Program-made: the position numbers and the translations under genes
Notes under the pieces: model-generated
Databases searched by the model: none
What the model was told of the DNA's origin: nothing
What the model saw: only the letters and a program-made list of their open reading frames with translations
Assembly (NCBI GenBank): GCA_019638455.1
Contig: JAHBTU010000005.1
Coordinates: 341,054-405,053, forward strand
DNA from: Saprospiraceae bacterium
GTDB taxonomy: Bacteria; Bacteroidota; Bacteroidia; Chitinophagales; Saprospiraceae
DNA length: 64,000 nt
Direction: 5' to 3'
Part shown: positions 9,940 to 19,132 of the stretch, one piece after another
Numbering within the stretch: position 1 is the first letter of the stretch
How the letters are laid out: each line of letters starts with the position of its first letter

Positions 9940-11085
9940 ATGCAACGTTTTGACTTTGTCGTCATCGGGGGGGGCATCTTCGGGTGTTATGCCGCGCTCT
10001 ATCTCGCCAAGAAGGGAGCGCGTGTGGCATTGTTGGAAAAAGAATCGCGGTTGTTCCAGAAAGCGTCTTTGGTCAATCAAGCAAGGCTGCATGGGGGGTA
10101 TCATTACCCGCGCAGCATTGCCACGGCGGCGCTCAGCGACGAACACAAGGATCGCTTCACCGCCGAGCATCGTCAATTCGTCAATTTTGCTTTTGAAAAA
10201 TACTACGCTATTGACCGGTTTGGCTCTTTCACCGACCCCTTGCAGTTCGAGCGTTTCTGCCAATATCTCCACATCCGTTGCGAGCGCGTGCCGACGCATC
10301 CGCTGTTCAATTTCAACCGCTTGGAGGCACTGTACCTGACGGAGGAATACTCGTTCGACCCTGTGTTGCTCCGCGAGTTTTACCGCAACCAAGTGGAAAA
10401 CACGCCGGGCATCGCCGTTTTTAAAAACACGCAAGTCCACCAAGCCATCCCCCAAGGTCATTCATGGCTCATAGAAACCTTTGCCACCCCTCAAACCCCG
10501 TCCGCTGCGCTTGGCCGGGCAAGCCTCCAAACCCCCGTTGTCATCAATGCCACCTATGCCGCCACCAATGCCGTGAACCGGCTTTTTGGCGTGGATGATT
10601 TGGCACTGACTCATGAGATTTCGGAAATTGCTTTTGTGGCTTCCCCGCAGTTTGCGGGCAAAGGATTGACGGTGATGGACGGGCCTTTTGGCTCGATTAT
10701 GCCTTATGGGCTGAGTGGGTTGCTGTCGCTTTCGTCGGTCGCTTACACGCATCACAAAATCAGTTACGACAATTTGCCGCGTTTCGACTGTCAGGTGGCC
10801 GACGACTCGCGCTGTCGCCCAGAAGCACCGGGTATTTGCACCGAGTGCCCGCGTCGGCCCGATAGCAATGCGTACAAGATGCTTGCCCAGATGCGGCAGT
10901 ATTTCAGCGACGCGGTGCAGTTCGAGCATCTGTTCTCTTATTTCACCATCAAGTCGAAATTGAAAGCCAGTTACATTGACGACGGACGCCCTACGGAGAT
11001 TTCCCTGCTGCGCTCGGAACCCCGTTTTTACTGCTTGTTTGCGGGAAAAATCAATTCGATTTATGAAGTGGAAAAAATCGTGTGA
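9940..11085 (+). CDS. FAD-dependent oxidoreductase (DAO family)
   Basis: Amino-acid-oxidase-like flavoprotein of unknown substrate. The N-terminus has the Rossmann dinucleotide-binding motif (VVIGGGIFGCYAALYLAKKG, residues 8-27) followed by an acidic residue at the end of beta-2 (LLEKES), and the Gly-rich HGGYHYPRS typical of DAO-type enzymes. It has 381 residues. The segment PQTPSAALGRAS, near residue 190, is encoded by DNA (10499-10525) that matches part of the family-A repeat, so this surface loop may derive from a repeat fragment. The start codon is 6 bp after a TTTGCGGT stretch. Confidence 0.85.
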   Translation: MQRFDFVVIGGGIFGCYAALYLAKKGARVALLEKESRLFQKASLVNQARLHGGYHYPRSIATAALSDEHKDRFTAEHRQFVNFAFEKYYAIDRFGSFTDPLQFERFCQYLHIRCERVPTHPLFNFNRLEALYLTEEYSFDPVLLREFYRNQVENTPGIAVFKNTQVHQAIPQGHSWLIETFATPQTPSAALGRASLQTPVVINATYAATNAVNRLFGVDDLALTHEISEIAFVASPQFAGKGLTVMDGPFGSIMPYGLSGLLSLSSVAYTHHKISYDNLPRFDCQVADDSRCRPEAPGICTECPRRPDSNAYKMLAQMRQYFSDAVQFEHLFSYFTIKSKLKASYIDDGRPTEISLLRSEPRFYCLFAGKINSIYEVEKIV

Positions 11086-11091
11086 AAAGAA

Positions 11092-12369
11092 CTAATACCC
11101 ATACTTTCCTTTCCAATCTGCTTTCAGTTTTGCTCGTGTTCGCTCCTCGGTGGGGTTCTGCCCCGGCTCATAGAGGATGTTTCCGTCTATTGCTTCCGGC
11201 AAGTTGTCCTGCTGCACAAAGTTGCCCTCAAAGTCGTGTGCGTATTGGTAGCCGGAGCCGTAGTTGAGTTCTTTCATCAGTTTTGTCGGCGCGTTGCGCA
11301 GGTGAAGCGGCACTGGCAAGCTGCCCGTTTGTCGCACCAGCCCTGCTGCTTTTTCGATGGCGAGGTATGCCGAGTTGCTCTTGGGAGAGGTGGCGAGGTA
11401 GATGGCGCATTGGGAGAGAATGATGCGTGCCTCGGGCATCCCAATCATGCGAATCGCATCCATGGTGGTCGTGGCAAGCAACAAGGCGTTTGGGTTGGCG
11501 AGGCCCACGTCTTCGGCGGCGAGGATGACCATGCGCCGTGCGATGAACTCGATGTCTTCGCCGCCGTCCAACATGCGCGCCAGCCAATATACCGCCGCGT
11601 TGGGGTCGCTGCCGCGCATGCTTTTGATGAAGGCAGAGATGATGTCGTAGTGTTGCTCGCCCGTCTTGTCGTAGAGTGCCGCGTTCTGTTGGATGAGTTC
11701 GCGCACCATTTCGTTCGTGATGCGGAAGGGGGCATCTCCTGCGGGGCGGTAGTTGGCGATTAGTTCGAGCGCATTGAGCAGTCTGCGGGCATCGCCGCCC
11801 GAATAGAGCAAGAGTGCGTCGTATTCCTCGATTTCGATGCGTTGGTTTTTCAAAGACTCGTCGCGTTCGAGCGCCCGATTCACCAAGCCGATGAGCTCGT
11901 CTTTGGCCAGGTGTTGCATCACATATACCTGGCAGCGCGACAGCAGCGCGGGGATGACCTCGAAGGATGGGTTTTCGGTGGTAGCGCCGATGAGGGTCAC
12001 GATGCCTTTTTCCACCGCGCCGAGCAGTGCATCCTGCTGGCTCTTGGAGAACCGGTGGATTTCGTCAATGAACAGTATCGCGCCTCTTTGCTGGAACAAA
12101 TTCTGCTTGTCGGCACTCTCGATGGCTTCGCGGATATCCTTCACGCCAGCATTGATGGCCGATAGCTGAAAGAAGGGCTTGTTGAGCAATTTGGCTACCA
12201 ATTGCGCCAACGTCGTTTTGCCCACGCCGGGTGGGCCCCAAAGGATGAAAGAGGGGATTTTGCCACGCTCGATGGCTTGCCGCAACACTGCCCCTTCGCC
12301 CACAAGGTGTTCTTGGCCGACAAATTCGGCGAGGGTCTGGGGGCGCATCCGTTCAGCGAGTGGTGTCAT
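11092..12369 (-). CDS. rarA: Replication-associated recombination protein A (AAA+ ATPase)
   Basis: MgsA/RarA/WRNIP1-family AAA+ ATPase that acts at stalled replication forks, structurally similar to clamp loaders. Walker A GPPGVGKT is at residues 45-52, Walker B ILFIDEIHR at 98-106, and sensor 1 (GATTENPSF) at 128-136; the C-terminal part contains the family signatures GSDPNAAVYWLARML and GYQYAHDF. The ATG at 12369 gives the normal N-terminus MTPLAERMRPQTL and 425 residues. An upstream in-frame extension would translate a repeat-derived hairpin (12414-12463) and is rejected. It lies tail to tail with the oxidoreductase, 6 bp apart. Confidence 0.95.
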   Translation of the reverse strand: MTPLAERMRPQTLAEFVGQEHLVGEGAVLRQAIERGKIPSFILWGPPGVGKTTLAQLVAKLLNKPFFQLSAINAGVKDIREAIESADKQNLFQQRGAILFIDEIHRFSKSQQDALLGAVEKGIVTLIGATTENPSFEVIPALLSRCQVYVMQHLAKDELIGLVNRALERDESLKNQRIEIEEYDALLLYSGGDARRLLNALELIANYRPAGDAPFRITNEMVRELIQQNAALYDKTGEQHYDIISAFIKSMRGSDPNAAVYWLARMLDGGEDIEFIARRMVILAAEDVGLANPNALLLATTTMDAIRMIGMPEARIILSQCAIYLATSPKSNSAYLAIEKAAGLVRQTGSLPVPLHLRNAPTKLMKELNYGSGYQYAHDFEGNFVQQDNLPEAIDGNILYEPGQNPTEERTRAKLKADWKGKYGY

Positions 12370-12413
12370 AAGCGATGGGCAAGAGATGTTTAGGAAGGCA
12401 GCGATAGCGGTTG

Positions 12414-12463
12414 TTTGAGGGCTTGCCCGGCCAAGAAGGGGAGCGGCCGGGCAAGCCCTCAAA
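12414..12463. terminator. 19-bp perfect hairpin between protease and rarA
   Basis: TTTGAGGGCTTGCCCGGCC and its perfect complement are separated by 12 bases, directly downstream (on the minus strand) of the protease stop at 12472. No T-run follows, so intrinsic termination is uncertain. Both arms contain the GCTTGCCCGGCC word also present in family-A repeats. Confidence 0.55.
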
Positions 12464-12471
12464 CCCTCTCT

Positions 12472-15400
12472 CTATTCCACCACTAATTTTCGCACACCCG
12501 TGCCCATAGCGCCTTCCACGCGCACCAGATAAATCCCTTTTGGCAAACTGCCTACTCGCACCTGCAAACGTTCGGTGCCGTGGGGCAGATTCGTGGTTTG
12601 CAACAATTGGCCTGCCGCGCTGAAAAGGCCGACCCACATTTCGGAGGTTGCCGGGCGGTCGAGCGTCAGCCACACGGCATCGCTGGTGGGGTTGGGGAAA
12701 AGGCTGAACGAAAGGAGCGTGCCGCTTGGCTCTTGCGTGCTGACGGGGTTGAACGGCTGAATGGTGAATTTGGGTGTGCCGAAAAAGCCGCCTTGCCCGT
12801 CCGTCACCATGAAGCGAAAACCATCCGTGCCGCCCGTGTTGGTGCCATAGTCGAAAAAGCGAAGCAGGCCAGCATTCAGCTCTGCTTGGGTGAATTGGTG
12901 GCCGGGCTGGAGGTTGCCGAAGCCGATTTTGTCGAGCAGACCAAATTGGGGCACGGTCAAAAGCGTGTAGAGCAGTTCGGCGGGTGTGTTGTCTGCGTCG
13001 TCCACGAGCAGCAAATCAGGCGTGATGAGTTTGTTGGTGCCCTGCGGAAGGAGCAGCGGATGGTTGTTCACGAGGTAGGGTGGGCTGACCGACACGGAGG
13101 TGCAAAACTCGAGTTTGAAAATTTCGAGCGTGCCGCCGCCCGTCACCACGTTGTCCTTCACGCGCAGCGTCCAGATGCCCGTATTGTTTTGGCCATACAG
13201 CGGAGCGAGTGGGTTTTCAGGGCGGTAGTAAAGACCATTGTTGGCAGGTGGGCAGGGGAACTGCCCCGGCGCATCGTCGTCGAGGCCGAAGTTGAAATAA
13301 CCGTTGTAGTTGCCGCATTTCTGCGAAAACAACACGACTTGGGTCCCTTGTGGGCTAATGAGCGTGACATCCAAATCCTTGAAGAAGCCGTGGAAGCCCT
13401 TGATTTGCCGCACGTTCACGTCGCTGACAGTGCCGCCTGCGTTCACCGTGATTTTTGACTCCACGGTGGGGGTGCCGTTGGACGCTATGCTTTTGGGCAA
13501 ATCGTTGGCCGCGAACACGGAGCAGTTTTCGGGGAAAGTGGAAAAGAAGAATGGTTCTGTCCAGTCATGTATGCCGCACTCGTTGCGCGGGCGCACGCGC
13601 CAGTAATAAGCCTTGCCTTTTTCCAGCAAAAATGGAATGGCGAAGGATGGGAGCGTGGTGGCTGTTTGGGAGGCCAGTATGGTGGAAAAAGAGGGCGTGT
13701 CGGAGAATTGCACGTCGTACGATTCGGCATCGGGTGTGGTGTTCCAGTTCAAGGTTTGCGCCAACAAAGCATTGGTGAGGCCATCGGCGGGCGAGGCAAG
13801 CGACAGCGCGGAGAAGTCGTTGGAAATGAGGCGCAACGTGATGGGGCGCACCAGCACAGGGCTGCCTGCGGCGCTGGCTTGCACGTTGAAGGTGTAGGTG
13901 CCTTCCTGTGTCACGTTTTGCAGGTCAATCTGCAATGTGCTGCTTTCGCCGGGATTGAGTGTCGTCTTGCTGAAAGTAGCGGTGGCGCCGGGGGGCAAAT
14001 CGCCTGTCAACTCGATGCTGACCGAGTTGCTAAAGCCCAGCGAGCCAGCCGTCAGTACCTCGCTGGTGAACGTATTGGGCAGGCAGATATTCGCGGCATC
14101 CGCCGAAAGGCCGAGCGTGAGCGTGGGTTCGGTGGGTTGCTGGATTTTGAAATTGGCATTGGAGATGTCGAAGAAGATATTGTCCGCCGCATCAATTCGC
14201 ACTCGTGCGGCGGCAGTTAGGTGGTTGGGTACCAGCACATACTGGCCACCGTCGTTGGCCACTCCCGATGCCAAAGTGATGGGATAGGTCTGCCCCCCGT
14301 CGGTACTGAGTCGGATATTGACGTTTTTGCAGTTCACGGGTGCGAGATTCGTGTTCGACACGTCCCAAGTCACGTTCACATACTCACCCACGCGCCAGAT
14401 GTCGGACGACGAGTTGGGTGCCGTCACAAGGAATGGCCCGGCACCGCCCCAGGCCTTGAATGCCACGTCGGCCCAGCCCACGCCGCCGCCGTCGGGCCGA
14501 TTGTCGCGGGCCACGAGCCGGAGGGTCACGTTGCGGGTATATTCGGGCAACAATTCGGCCTTGTACGTTTGGTTGGACAGTATCGTGCTGAGGCGGGGAA
14601 AATAGCGGTTGGTGGCGCTCCCCGGCGCATAGACGCGAAAAATGGCCGAGTTGGCTTCTTGCTCGCCAAGCGCCACTTCGGGGCCAGTGTCCTTACCCTC
14701 CCAGCTATATGTCAAAGTGTTGCCGTCGGGGTCGGTGGCGCTGCCGTTCACCTCAAAAGGCGTTTGGATGGGGATAAAGAAATTGTTCTGATATGGCAGT
14801 GTGACGACGGGCGGATTGTTGGTGGTTTCCAAAAACGAACCGCAAGTGCTGCCGTTTTGCTGGGTGTAAAACAATTGGAACTCTTCCACCGAACCCGAAT
14901 GAAAGCTGAGCAAGCTGGGGCCATCCACGTTGTCCGTGCCGCAAGCGCCGTGATAAGACATGATGGTGCTGCCACTGCCCGGCTCAAAGGCCGAGTTTCC
15001 ATGACGGCCATTGCCACCGTTGCAGCGATTCCAGGTGTGTCCGCCGTTGAGTTGGTGTCCTACCTCTTGGCCTATCACGCTGATGAATCCATCGCCATAG
15101 TTGCTGCCGCCATAGCCCGCTGAGCAGCCCGCCGCCTTGCTTGCGCCACACACATTACCCAGGCTGCCTGCCACTCCGATGGCGCCACCAGTGATGTAGC
15201 GAGCATAGACGTGACCGATGTCGTGCGAGTTGAAGTTGCAGTAAGTGTTCAGCACATTTGGGTTTTGGCTCATCCAGTCTTGCACCGTGACACCGGAATA
15301 GGGATGGTCGCCGGGGTTGAGGAAGATCACGTTTTGAGTGGCTACGGCCAGCTGGAGGCGAATGTTGGCATCGCGCTCAAAAATGGCATTTGTCCGGTCG

Positions 15401-16131
15401 GTGTATTCCACTACGGCGGAAAGCACGAGCGGTTTGGTGCCGCCGTGGTCTTGCCCGAATTGTCCTGTGGTGGCCGCTATGTAGCGAAATACTTTCAGTT
15501 TCACGGGTGTCAGCAACGTGCCTCGATCTTCGACGGTGGGTGCGTAAGGCGCGTCGTCAGTGGCCACTATCGGTGCGTCTTCCGTGGGGGTTACCCCTGT
15601 GCTCAGTCGGCGCTCGTCGCGGGGCAGGTCAACGCGGTCGTAAACGATGCAATATGCCCCGTTGCCCTCTATGTATGGGTCCACATACACCACGCCGAGG
15701 TCGGGCTGCAACACCATCGCTCGGAAGCCGCGTGCGGTGTGGCTGAGCCGTACGGTGCGCCCCGGTGTTTGTAGTGACTCGCCTGCAAAGGTGCGGATAT
15801 AGGGGTGTTGTGCTGCCAAATCCTCGTCCATGATGGCTGTTTGCCACACGCTGAATGCCTCCATTGAGCCATCCGCCAGCGGGATGTGGATGACGCATTT
15901 TTTCTCTTTTGCGGCAGTGGTAAATTCGCGCGGTGCTTTTGTCAAGGCTGCTTTTATACCCTCATAGTCAAGGAGATAAGTTTTATATTTTGAGGGAAAA
16001 ATGCTTCGTTCGCTACCATCGCGCTGGGGTATGGCGCTTTCGACGATGGGTTGGAAAAAATGGGTGGTTTGGGCTTGAAGCGCGGCAACCAATGCCAAGA
16101 GCGTCACCAGTGTAAACGTAGTCTTTTTCAT
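12472..16131 (-). CDS. Secreted multi-domain reprolysin-like metalloprotease, T9SS sorting domain, degenerate zinc site
   Basis: Large exported protein of 1219 residues. Start ATG 16131 gives a signal peptide (MKKTTFTLVTLLALVAALQAQ). Domains in order: propeptide-like N-terminus, M12B/reprolysin-like metzincin domain (about 200-440), an Ig-like domain (about 550-650, with WRVGEYVNVTWDVSNTN), a fibronectin-like segment (about 770-860), a proprotein-convertase P-domain (about 870-1010), a cadherin-like segment and a C-terminal type-A T9SS sorting domain (from FSLFPNPTSDAVWL). The zinc motif reads QEVGHQLNGGH (355-365) where the intact paralogue at 32851-36480 reads HEMCHQLSGSH; the first histidine is glutamine, encoded CAA. 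The met-turn-like MSYHGAC is retained. It may be an inactive homologue; the whole architecture otherwise matches the paralogue. Confidence 0.85.
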   Translation of the reverse strand: MKKTTFTLVTLLALVAALQAQTTHFFQPIVESAIPQRDGSERSIFPSKYKTYLLDYEGIKAALTKAPREFTTAAKEKKCVIHIPLADGSMEAFSVWQTAIMDEDLAAQHPYIRTFAGESLQTPGRTVRLSHTARGFRAMVLQPDLGVVYVDPYIEGNGAYCIVYDRVDLPRDERRLSTGVTPTEDAPIVATDDAPYAPTVEDRGTLLTPVKLKVFRYIAATTGQFGQDHGGTKPLVLSAVVEYTDRTNAIFERDANIRLQLAVATQNVIFLNPGDHPYSGVTVQDWMSQNPNVLNTYCNFNSHDIGHVYARYITGGAIGVAGSLGNVCGASKAAGCSAGYGGSNYGDGFISVIGQEVGHQLNGGHTWNRCNGGNGRHGNSAFEPGSGSTIMSYHGACGTDNVDGPSLLSFHSGSVEEFQLFYTQQNGSTCGSFLETTNNPPVVTLPYQNNFFIPIQTPFEVNGSATDPDGNTLTYSWEGKDTGPEVALGEQEANSAIFRVYAPGSATNRYFPRLSTILSNQTYKAELLPEYTRNVTLRLVARDNRPDGGGVGWADVAFKAWGGAGPFLVTAPNSSSDIWRVGEYVNVTWDVSNTNLAPVNCKNVNIRLSTDGGQTYPITLASGVANDGGQYVLVPNHLTAAARVRIDAADNIFFDISNANFKIQQPTEPTLTLGLSADAANICLPNTFTSEVLTAGSLGFSNSVSIELTGDLPPGATATFSKTTLNPGESSTLQIDLQNVTQEGTYTFNVQASAAGSPVLVRPITLRLISNDFSALSLASPADGLTNALLAQTLNWNTTPDAESYDVQFSDTPSFSTILASQTATTLPSFAIPFLLEKGKAYYWRVRPRNECGIHDWTEPFFFSTFPENCSVFAANDLPKSIASNGTPTVESKITVNAGGTVSDVNVRQIKGFHGFFKDLDVTLISPQGTQVVLFSQKCGNYNGYFNFGLDDDAPGQFPCPPANNGLYYRPENPLAPLYGQNNTGIWTLRVKDNVVTGGGTLEIFKLEFCTSVSVSPPYLVNNHPLLLPQGTNKLITPDLLLVDDADNTPAELLYTLLTVPQFGLLDKIGFGNLQPGHQFTQAELNAGLLRFFDYGTNTGGTDGFRFMVTDGQGGFFGTPKFTIQPFNPVSTQEPSGTLLSFSLFPNPTSDAVWLTLDRPATSEMWVGLFSAAGQLLQTTNLPHGTERLQVRVGSLPKGIYLVRVEGAMGTGVRKLVVE

Positions 16132-16245
16132 GGAACTGTTTCTGTTTGACAAACATTCAGGGGCTAATTTCCGAAGAATTGTTGCTTCTCACGCACAAGT
16201 TTTTGACAAGAGTGGGCAAAACGCACCTTGATTGGTCGAGATTGT

Positions 16246-16671
16246 TCAGATTGCCACGATTGCTCCCCTTTTGGCGATGGGCTGGGTCATCACCTCTACC
16301 GTCAGCGCATCCTCTGATTCGTGGATAGGGTATAGGCCCGGCTGTATCTGCACACTTAAAGAAAGCCCAAACAGCGCTGTAATACCGGAAGGCAATACTT
16401 TGGGAGCATCCACACGAAAGCCGTTGGAAGAAAAAAAACGGGCGCGTGTGTCGTTTCTCATGCCATCCAATGGAAACTCACAGCGCAAGAAATTGTCAGC
16501 GGTCAATGACAATTTCGCTTTAAGATGACGGATGTGTTTGGGGCAAAAGGCATCCCATTCCTGCTCGCTAAGCGTATCTATGGAGCATATTCCGAAATGG
16601 GCGCATTGGGCGGCGGGGCTGCCTAGCCGTACATCGGCCAATACGACGTTGGAGAGTGTGGGTTTTTGCAT
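16246..16671 (-). CDS. Uncharacterised small protein with CxxxGxC motif
   Basis: I do not recognise this 141-residue protein. Start ATG 16671 gives the N-terminus MQKPTLSNVVLADVRLG; no signal peptide is visible. It contains a CAHFGIC cluster near residue 23 and further cysteines near 42 and 64. It lies between the disrupted secreted protein and the large protease, on the same strand, with 72-bp and 114-bp gaps, so it may belong to the same transcription unit. The protein at 28955-29347 has a loosely similar N-terminus (LLFTDADGGLS), which may be coincidental. Confidence 0.55.
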   Translation of the reverse strand: MQKPTLSNVVLADVRLGSPAAQCAHFGICSIDTLSEQEWDAFCPKHIRHLKAKLSLTADNFLRCEFPLDGMRNDTRARFFSSNGFRVDAPKVLPSGITALFGLSLSVQIQPGLYPIHESEDALTVEVMTQPIAKRGAIVAI

Positions 16672-17223
16672 GACATAGTTGTTTTTAGAGTCGCGTCCGG
16701 CCAATTCACGGGCCAATGGCCGGACGCGATAATAGACAAAGTACTATCGTTTGATAGATACTTTGGTCATAAGGCGTTCGTCGCTGGTGGCTTGATAGCA
16801 AGCGCCGGGTGTGCCAGGCTCACCGGGACGGTCGAAGCGACAAAAGCAACCATCCAATTGATATTTGAAATCACAACCGCCACACCCTTCCCCGATGCAG
16901 GCAGTCCAAAACGAGTCTTCAAAATAGTTGCCATTGTCGTCAGGCTTCAGTCGCACTGCCAAAAAAACAGACTGTTCGATGTCGTCTGAGTGACGGCTTT
17001 CGAGCGTCAACCACCAGTAGCCCTCGATTTTTTGGCGGTCCACTTTTTCAACGGCACCCACCTTTGGAAATTTTACGACCACAGAGCGTACAAGCACGTC
17101 TTCGCTGACGGCCAACCTCAAGCGCCCTTCTATGGTGCTGGCAATGGGGTCAACTTGCGGGTCAAAAAAATCGTCGTCAGATGATGTCGGCTGTTGAGCA
17201 AGACAAACATTCACCAAGAGAGA

Positions 17224-18471
17224 AAGACAGTATTTCAGGGGGTACACATTTTTTCAAGTAAAAACCCAGTCAAAGTTCTTTGACAAATCAGAAAAGAAAT
17301 CTAAGGCGATGTGAAAGGCTTCGTCCCAACACTTTTGGGCCAGATGGATAGGCCCCATTTTTTCGATTTTATCCTTTCGGAGGAATGTTTTGAGTTTGCC
17401 GACGGGGCAATAGTGTTTGACGAAACAGCCCAGGCAAAAGGTCAGGACAAACGCCGTGGCGACGATCAAGATCAGTTTGGCGATTCTGTCGGCATCCTTG
17501 ATTTGGGTCTTGTGGAGTTGAAACCCCTTTGATTTGAGGTTTTTGAACATGGTCTCTATCTTGAACCGCTTTCGGTAGTAAGAGCAGGCCATGTCTCCCA
17601 CATCCATGTTGGTGAGCAGGAAAATAGGTTTGTCGAAGCCTTTTTCGTGCCAGCACACGGCGTTGATGCCGTCCACGGCATCGGGCACAAACACCGCCCG
17701 CTCGCCCTTGGCGGGCGACAGGGCATCCATGCGCGCCGTTTCGCCGCCACAGTCCACCACCCGGTCGCAGGAAGTGCGCAGGACAAACTCCCAGTGCTGG
17801 TCGGCGCACCATCGGCGCAATTGCTGCCCGTCGAACTCGCCGTCGCCCAAGAGTACCTTGCGGCAACCCTCGGGTACTATGGGCAGCAGCGTGTGCAGCA
17901 GGTCCAAGTGCATTTGTTCGGGAAAGTGCCCCTTTTCCCCCTCCTTGACCAGCCAAACGAGCGGCAGGGCAAAGCCCCCGCACAAAACCGAGAGCATCAG
18001 GCTGCTGTGCTTGGTGCCCGTTTGGCTGCCATCGATGACGAAAACCAACTCGCCCCCCTTGGCCGCCATGCCCAAAAAGCGTTTCGCCAACGGCAGGAAG
18101 AACAACTGCCAGTCCACCCATTTGTTCCCAAGCCAGCGCTTCGCCTCTTGCAGCAGGCTGTTCTTGTTGCCCGTACCCTCGCCGTGCCGGGGCTGGCTCA
18201 TGCCCTCCACCGCGCACGACTTGCTCTTCATGCAGCCGTGGACGAGGCTCGCCATCGTCTGAAGGCGGCGCAGGTGGTTGCCTCGGGGTGCAACTTCACT
18301 GGTCTTTGCCAGAAAATCCACAATATCTTTGTAGGCGCTTTTGCGCATAAGGAAGGGGGGGATTGTTGTGTCAGAAGCCACAAAACTCCCCTTCTGTTTT
18401 CTTTTCCGTTTGTCAAAGAACTACTCCTGTTTTCTTTGGACTAAAATGTGTACCCCCTGAAAAGACAGTAT
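17224..18471. mobile_element. Complete IS4-family insertion sequence with 10-bp target duplication
   Basis: The element proper is 17234-18461 (1228 bp). It is bounded by perfect 19-bp inverted repeats TTCAGGGGGTACACATTTT (17234-17252) and its complement (18443-18461). Identical direct repeats AAGACAGTAT flank it at 17224-17233 and 18462-18471. Perfect ends and duplication indicate recent insertion. Confidence 0.95.
17254..18348 (-). CDS. IS4-family transposase
   Basis: DDE transposase of the IS4 family that mobilises the surrounding element. Catalytic acidic residues are seen in VIDGSQTG and LLGDGEFDG, and the family signature Y-(2)-R-(3)-E-(6)-K is intact in YYRKRFKIETMFKNLKSK. ATG 18348 is chosen (MRKSAYKDIVDFL); an in-frame GTG at 18381 would add 11 residues. 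The 364-residue frame is intact, so the element may still be active. Confidence 0.93.
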   Translation of the reverse strand: MRKSAYKDIVDFLAKTSEVAPRGNHLRRLQTMASLVHGCMKSKSCAVEGMSQPRHGEGTGNKNSLLQEAKRWLGNKWVDWQLFFLPLAKRFLGMAAKGGELVFVIDGSQTGTKHSSLMLSVLCGGFALPLVWLVKEGEKGHFPEQMHLDLLHTLLPIVPEGCRKVLLGDGEFDGQQLRRWCADQHWEFVLRTSCDRVVDCGGETARMDALSPAKGERAVFVPDAVDGINAVCWHEKGFDKPIFLLTNMDVGDMACSYYRKRFKIETMFKNLKSKGFQLHKTQIKDADRIAKLILIVATAFVLTFCLGCFVKHYCPVGKLKTFLRKDKIEKMGPIHLAQKCWDEAFHIALDFFSDLSKNFDWVFT

Positions 18472-18595
18472 AAAAAGTTCATTCTCATGTGCTTTCGATT
18501 TATTTTCAGATAAAATCAAAAACTCGCACCCACAGCTTGTCGTCGCAGCCAGAATAGCAGGGAGAACATGAACCAAACAAGTGGGCACCGTCAAG

Positions 18596-19090
18596 TCATC
18601 TGTCCACTGACAAATCCACTTTCGACAGGGGCTGGGGCAAGGTACCCGTGCTTTCATTGGAGCTATCGCAGCATCCTACGCATTTGCCGTTTTGAACGCT
18701 GCAATTATTGCACCCGGGCGCGGAACACACGATGGCTTGCGTCGAGGTGTAATAGTACAATTGCTCGGGGTCGGGCATGAGGGGCACTAAAAACACGATT
18801 GGGAAGGCATTTTTCCCTGTCTGCCAACCTTCGAAGATGATGCAATTCACCCCTTTATCCAGTTGGCCTTTGTACATTTTGTGTATCTGCATATCTGGCC
18901 CCAATCGAGTTTTTAGTGCTTTGATAAGGATGAATTCGCTCACCAAAAGATGGAGCGTGGAGTCGCTTTGCAGCGCCACTGGGTCGCGCTGCGGGTCGAA
19001 TTGATTGTCTTTGAAACTGTCGCCAGATTTGACCTGAGCATTCATGCAAAGGCCCCCTAATAAGCAAACAACTAGTACGATGTGTTTCAT
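18596..19090 (-). CDS. Small secreted cysteine-rich protein
   Basis: Unrecognised 164-residue exported protein. A signal peptide (MKHIVLVVCLLGGLCMNAQ) is followed by a segment with FDPQRDPVALQSDSTLHLLVSE, which parallels FDPQVDPIASTIEGRLRLAVSE in the IS-split gene next door, and by a C-terminal cysteine cluster (CSAPGCNNCSVQNGKCVGCC). The shared layout indicates a small paralogous family. It lies 42 bp downstream of the 417-residue gene on the same strand, consistent with an operon. Function unknown; the cysteines could form disulfides or bind metal. Confidence 0.75.
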   Translation of the reverse strand: MKHIVLVVCLLGGLCMNAQVKSGDSFKDNQFDPQRDPVALQSDSTLHLLVSEFILIKALKTRLGPDMQIHKMYKGQLDKGVNCIIFEGWQTGKNAFPIVFLVPLMPDPEQLYYYTSTQAIVCSAPGCNNCSVQNGKCVGCCDSSNESTGTLPQPLSKVDLSVDR

Positions 19091-19132
19091 GGCCGGATAG
19101 AAGTAAACTGATGAAAAAAAGATGTTTTGTGT

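Larger units (their letters stand above)
16744..18488 (-). pseudogene. Small secreted cysteine-rich protein gene split by IS4 element
   Basis: The body (16744-17223) encodes a protein with a C-terminal cysteine cluster (CIGEGCGGCDFKYQ, GCFCRF). The IS4 element at 17234-18461 has separated it from its start. Joining 18472-18488 to the body with one copy of the 10-bp target duplication gives an uninterrupted 168-codon protein whose N-terminus (MRMNFLYCLSLLVNVCLAQQ) is a good signal peptide ending at AQQ. The only in-frame start left in the disrupted copy is a GTG supplied by the IS end at 17245-17247, which leaves most of the signal peptide (YCLSLLVNVCLAQQ), so residual expression from the IS is conceivable. 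The mature part resembles the neighbour at 18596-19090 (FDPQ.DP near the N-terminus, GC.xC motif), which suggests paralogues. Confidence 0.85.

Noticed and set aside
13567..15123. Plus-strand frames of 217 and 300 codons within the first protease
   Set aside because: Shadows of a gene with recognisable domains.
17245..17247. GTG as the true start of the secreted protein at 16744
   Set aside because: This codon belongs to the inverted repeat of the IS4 element; the native start lies beyond the element at 18488.
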